NCBI RefSeq assembly: GCF_040183065.1 | Contig: NC_091125.1 | Span: 115,667,121 to 115,731,120, forward strand | From: Periplaneta americana | Taxonomy: Eukaryota > Arthropoda > Insecta > Blattodea > Blattidae | Reading direction: 5' to 3' | DNA: 64,000 bases | Shown: positions 58,090-64,000 of the stretch, piece after piece | Position numbering within the stretch: position 1 is the first letter of the stretch | Layout: every line of letters begins with the position of its first letter | Translations under genes and position numbers: made by a program | The notes under the pieces: generated by a model | What the model was told of the DNA's origin: nothing | Databases searched by the model: none | The model's input: the letters and a program-made list of their open reading frames with translations, nothing else

Positions 58090-58331
58090 AATATTCGGGT
58101 GAAACGAGCGTTGAGCAACTTCCGCCGATTTTGGAATAGATACCGACGCACTTGAACTGCCAACATAGAAAACAAAAAATCACACTCAATCGCTTTCACC
58201 TTCATCTTGACGGGATAATAAAAGCCTAAACTAACCTAACCTAACCTAACCTAACCTAACCTAACGTAAGTGCGTCGGTGTCTATTCCAAAATCGGCGGA
58301 AGTCGCTCAACGCTCATTTAACCAATATTCG
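58090..58331. repeat. 64-bp inverted repeat enclosing telomere-type repeats
   Basis: The arms at 58090-58153 and 58268-58331 are reverse complements with few mismatches (core gccgattttggaatag and ctattccaaaatcggc). The 114-bp centre holds seven CTAAC units (58231-58265), the complement of the insect telomere repeat TTAGG. Confidence 0.9.
58231..58265. repeat. Interstitial (CCTAA)n, insect telomere motif
   Basis: Seven perfect 5-bp units of the CCTAA/TTAGG repeat. Confidence 0.93.
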
Positions 58332-58384
58332 TTCAGTGGGCGGTGGATACTCTACATTGACTCTCGTATCTATATATCTTAATG

Positions 58385-58685
58385 TCTATCATCTGATATC
58401 TTCTTCTGCCCCGAACTCTTCTCCCGTTCACTATGCCTTTCAGTGCATTCTTCAGTAGGCAGTTTCTTCTCAGCCAGTGACCTAACCATTTTTTTTCCTC
58501 TTCCTGATAAGTTTCAGCATCATTCTTTCTTCACTCACTCTTTCCAACACAGCTTCATTTCTTATTCTGTCTGTCCACTTCACATGCTCCATTCTTCTCC
58601 ATATCCACATTTCAAATGCTTGTAGTCTCTTCTATTCACTTCATCGTAATGTCCATGTTTCTGCCCCCATACAAAGCACTTGTTC
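58385..58685 (-). mobile_element. LINE family 2 fragment
   Basis: The minus strand matches 22170-22490: ...atgtggatatggagaagaatgg...gaaatgaagctgtgttgg...gaagaaactgcctactga...gaacgggagaagagttcgggg. The frame is broken. Confidence 0.85.
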
Positions 58686-58841
58686 TGGATTATGAAGTAC
58701 AAAATCATTATTGATCTACTGTATGTAACATTTAAATTAATTTAAAATGACTAAAGGCCTAATATAAGTGTAACGTAGGCCTACTTATTTTTTAACCGGT
58801 TACTTAACGCGCTGTATCGATCACCAGATTATTTAACTTAG

Positions 58842-59000
58842 TGTGCATCTAGTGATAGCGAAGTGGTATTTGGCGAGATGAGGCCGAGGATTCGCCATGG
58901 GGCTGACATTCGCTATACAGGTGGGGAAAACTTCGGAAAAATCCAACCAGTTAATCAGTCCAAGTGGGAATCGAATCCACTCCCAAACGCAGCTCCAAAT
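58842..59000 (-). mobile_element. SINE family A, partial
   Basis: ggcgagatgaggccgaggattcgcc and gtgggaatcgaatcc are the family A body and B box on the minus strand. The A-box end is lost. Confidence 0.82.
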
Positions 59001-59009
59001 CAGCTGTAA

Positions 59010-60750
59010 ATAATAATACAGTAGTATGCTATTAAGGTGAACCAATTTCACGCATATCTAGGCCACTGATATGGGTCCATTGTACTAGATACGTCCAACT
59101 TTTGTCGTGAATAAGGAATGACCGATAGGTTTTACTTAGAACTGTCTATCATAGTCAGGGTTCATTTACTTGCTGTAAATCTAAGATCATCAGGTTTGCT
59201 ACTCTTCCAAAGAAAGCCATGCTACGGAATTTCTACCGTCATTAAAAAATAATCGTCTTCAGCGAGGTATGAACCCGTGAACCTGGGATCCAATGGAAAA
59301 CATAGTAATCACCAGTATTGAATTCAGACCTTTTCTTTAAGGGGAATTTATACTATAGCGAGAGAAGAAATGAAACCGACAACAAGAGAAACAATAATTC
59401 AAATTTTACCTAACAACAACAACAACAACAACAGAGGCAGGCTATGCGAAAAGGAACATAGAAAAATGAGGTCAATTAAAGAAATAGAGCTTTCATTCTT
59501 TTATGTACTGTAGTTGTTTTAAATATGTACTACTAAATATTAATCGGCATTAACTTAAAAATGTTAATATTGTTATGTAAAACATCGTGAACATGAACTA
59601 CCCTTCTGTGTAAAATTGTCCCATGAACCTGGTGTTAACTACTCGTTTCCTCTTACAGAATCCACCTTAATTTAGTAGGTCTACAAGTAGTAATTAATCC
59701 CTATGAAATAAGACGAATGTGTCCATAGCTTTTAATGCTGGAAGACTTATACCATTGTTACATGTAAATTTCTAACTTTTAACCAGGAGTTCATATGCCT
59801 GCATAATCGGGTAAAATCCTGCTGGGTTCGTCAGCCGAGCGATTTAAGGCGCACAATATATGTACAGATACGGAAATAAAACTTGAAGCTCCCTTATTGT
59901 ACTGTATAAGTTTCGCTTACAACACACTGCCAATATGTGGTAAACAAGAGTCCCTGTATATATGCTACTTCTGGACAGTCATGCGAAATTATTGCCTACA
60001 TACAGGTGGACTTCCCTCAAGACTCGCTCCAAATTTTAATTCCATATCTGTACGGCCAGCATGTGCTGGCATCACATGTTCGCGTCCCTACCACTGCAGT
60101 CAATTGAGCCTATGGTAAAGGATGGGGAGGGCCCATGTAAAGCAATCGGCGTAATAGTACGCGTGGAGACTGACGGAGTTTTAGTTGACTGCATTTGAAA
60201 TGACTTTATTCCTTTTTAAGAAAAAAACTACAATATAAAAATATTAAATTATTTCAATCAAGTTTAATGGCACTTAACATTTAAGAATACTAACGCAGTT
60301 TGTAAATAATACATAAATTGTAATTTATAATTGTTCGTTTTGGTCATTTGATACCACGAAAAAAAAAAGTCTGTATAGTTTAAAAGGTAAAAATTTGTTC
60401 GTTTTGGTCATTTGGTACCACGAACAAATTTATCTGTTTAGGATTTAAAAGGTTTTAAAAAAATAGCGCACGACCTCTGTAATTGGTTTGCAGTACAAGA
60501 GACTGTTTGGAGCAGTAAACCTAACCTGAGATGACGCATTCTACAAAGAATGTCCTAATAAGACAGGCTGGAGCTGGAATGTAAAGGAAAACAAAAGCCA
60601 TTCGACTTCGCGATGCGCATTTGCTATTCAGAGCCTTTTCCCGTGTTACGGTAGCTTGGTAATGCGAGAGCATTAGAATGTGACCGGATGAGTCATTGTA
60701 AACAGCAAGAGCGTGTTCACATCACATCGCTCTTGTGTGAATCTATCGAA
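59010..60750. other. Spacer before the hAT locus
   Basis: No gene. It includes (AAC)n at 59403-59432 and a diverged direct duplication of ttgttcgttttggtcatttg at about 60332 and 60392. Confidence 0.5.
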
Positions 60751-60761
60751 CACAAACCACC

Positions 60762-60765
60762 GTCG

Positions 60766-60838
<73 letters not shown>
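60762..60838. repeat. (ATC)n microsatellite, left of hAT
   Basis: An uninterrupted ATC/TCA run, continued at 63035-63096 after the hAT insertion. Confidence 0.95.

Positions 60839-63034
<2,196 letters not shown>

Positions 63035-63096
<62 letters not shown>
63035..63096. repeat. (ATC)n microsatellite, right of hAT
   Basis: Continuation of the 60762-60838 run. The two were one array before the insertion. Confidence 0.95.
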
Positions 63097-63097
<1 letters not shown>

Positions 63098-63552
63098 TTC
63101 TTTAAATATTGGGCGAGATTCTTTAGTAGTATAGTTAGTGTGACACAACACTAGGCAAATACAATATAAGGGACATACACCCAATTCCTGCGAGAGGAAG
63201 TTAATCTCCATTTTGTAATTGGAAATTGAATCAGAGTTCTTTGCGCAGGAGGTATAGTGTGATAAGGTACTGTCTAAGTCACTGAGAAGAACATAACGAA
63301 ATATATTTGGCCCAATCGTCGATCAAGTATTTAGTCGCCTTATCTGATACAGGCTACAATAATAACATACTGTACATATCCGTTCCTGCTTAGCCTATAG
63401 ACATGAGTCGGCTAAAATCAAACTGCACTTTCGCCAAACTATGAAGTATGGGATCTTTCAGTGCAGAATTTCGCAGGGAATGTGATAAACTGCTCGTTTT
63501 GAGTCAAACAGGAATTTATCTGCCTTAACTTTAGTAGTAAAATCATCGTTTT

Positions 63553-64000
63553 AGCCACCGGCGTGGCTCAGTCGGTTAAGCCGCTTGCCTGCCGGTCTGA
63601 AGTTGCGCTCGGGCACGGATTCGATCACCACTTGGGCTTATTTTTATATTTTTTGCTAGTAGGTTATTTTACGACGCTTTATCAACATCTTCGGTTATTT
63701 AGCGTCTGAATGAGGTGAAGGTGATAATGCCGGTGAAATGAGTCCGGGGTCCAGCACTGAAAGTTACCCAGCATTTGCTCATATTGGGTTGAGGGAAAAC
63801 CCCGGAAAAACCTCAACCAGGTAACTTGCCCTGACCGGGAATCGAACCCGGGCCACCTGGTTTCGCGGCCAGACGCGCTGACCGTTACTCCACAGGTGTG
63901 GGCTTATTACCTGGTTGGGTTTTTTCCGAGGTTTTCCCCAACCGGAAGGTGAATGCCAGGTAATCTATGGTAAATCCTCGGCCTCATCTCGCCAAATACC
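63553..64000 (+). mobile_element. SINE family A, interrupted by SINE family B
   Basis: The A box TGGCTCAGTCGG at 63563 and a B-box-like GATTCGATCACC lie before 63642. The family A body resumes at 63909 (acctggttgggttttttccg) and runs off the right edge. The inserted 63643-63899 has its own tRNA-derived end. Confidence 0.9.
63643..63899 (-). mobile_element. SINE family B, complete, nested, with target duplication
   Basis: On the minus strand the head reads CACACCTGTGGAGTAACGGT...GGCCCGGGTTCGATTCCCGG (A and B boxes). The body ends in taggttattttacgacgctt and a T/A-rich tail. The 9-bp duplication GGGCTTATT flanks it at 63634-63642 and 63900-63908. Confidence 0.93.

Overview
This is a nuclear window from an insect. 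It is most likely a cockroach or another blattodean, for four reasons: split genes with long, repeat-filled introns; a high A+T background; many tRNA-derived SINEs, LINE tails and decayed DNA transposons; and a short interstitial run of the insect telomere repeat (CCTAA/TTAGG). The species is inferred from style of sequence, not proven.

Three host genes can be reconstructed exon by exon. (1) At 1342-10198 (+) lie the last six coding exons of LYST, the lysosomal trafficking regulator (Drosophila mauve), covering the C-terminal WD40 propeller; the gene enters from the left edge. (2) At about 28138-39400 (-) lies RSPH1, the MORN-repeat radial spoke head protein of motile cilia and sperm flagella, in at least four exons. 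(3) At 40298-52424 (+) lies SPRTN (Spartan/DVC1), the DNA-protein crosslink metalloprotease. Its six exons join without any frame conflict into a 698-residue protein. RSPH1 and SPRTN are divergent, with start codons about 0.9 kb apart. LYST and RSPH1 are convergent across about 18 kb of repeat-rich spacer.

The rest is mostly mobile DNA. The clearest element is a compact hAT transposon at 60839-63034 with an uninterrupted 494-codon transposase, matching terminal inverted repeats and an 8-bp target duplication inside an (ATC)n microsatellite. A second copy of its 5' 382 bp, identical by eye and in inverted orientation, is cut by the left edge of the window, so the family moved recently. Two other hAT relics have target duplications (27111-28182, in the 3' part of RSPH1, and 55335-56218). 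There are pogo/Tigger-like, mariner/Tc1-like and foldback (MITE) elements, at least two LINE families with 3' (AAGT)n or similar tails, RNase-H-bearing LINE fragments, a Penelope-like GIY-YIG fragment and several SINE families. Several insertions are nested in one another.

The observations most worth following are: the duplicated p97-binding (SHP) motifs and three UBZ4-type zinc fingers in SPRTN; the recently active compact hAT with five subterminal TCCATAT motifs at each end; the telomere-repeat run enclosed by 64-bp inverted repeats; the 89-bp minisatellite beside a LYST splice acceptor; the in-frame continuation of RSPH1 exon 2 into a LINE; and a roughly tenfold excess of the palindrome TAGGCCTA. 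I recognised no retrovirus-like, LTR, Polinton, CRISPR or bacterial-type system, and found no clearly new multi-gene system.
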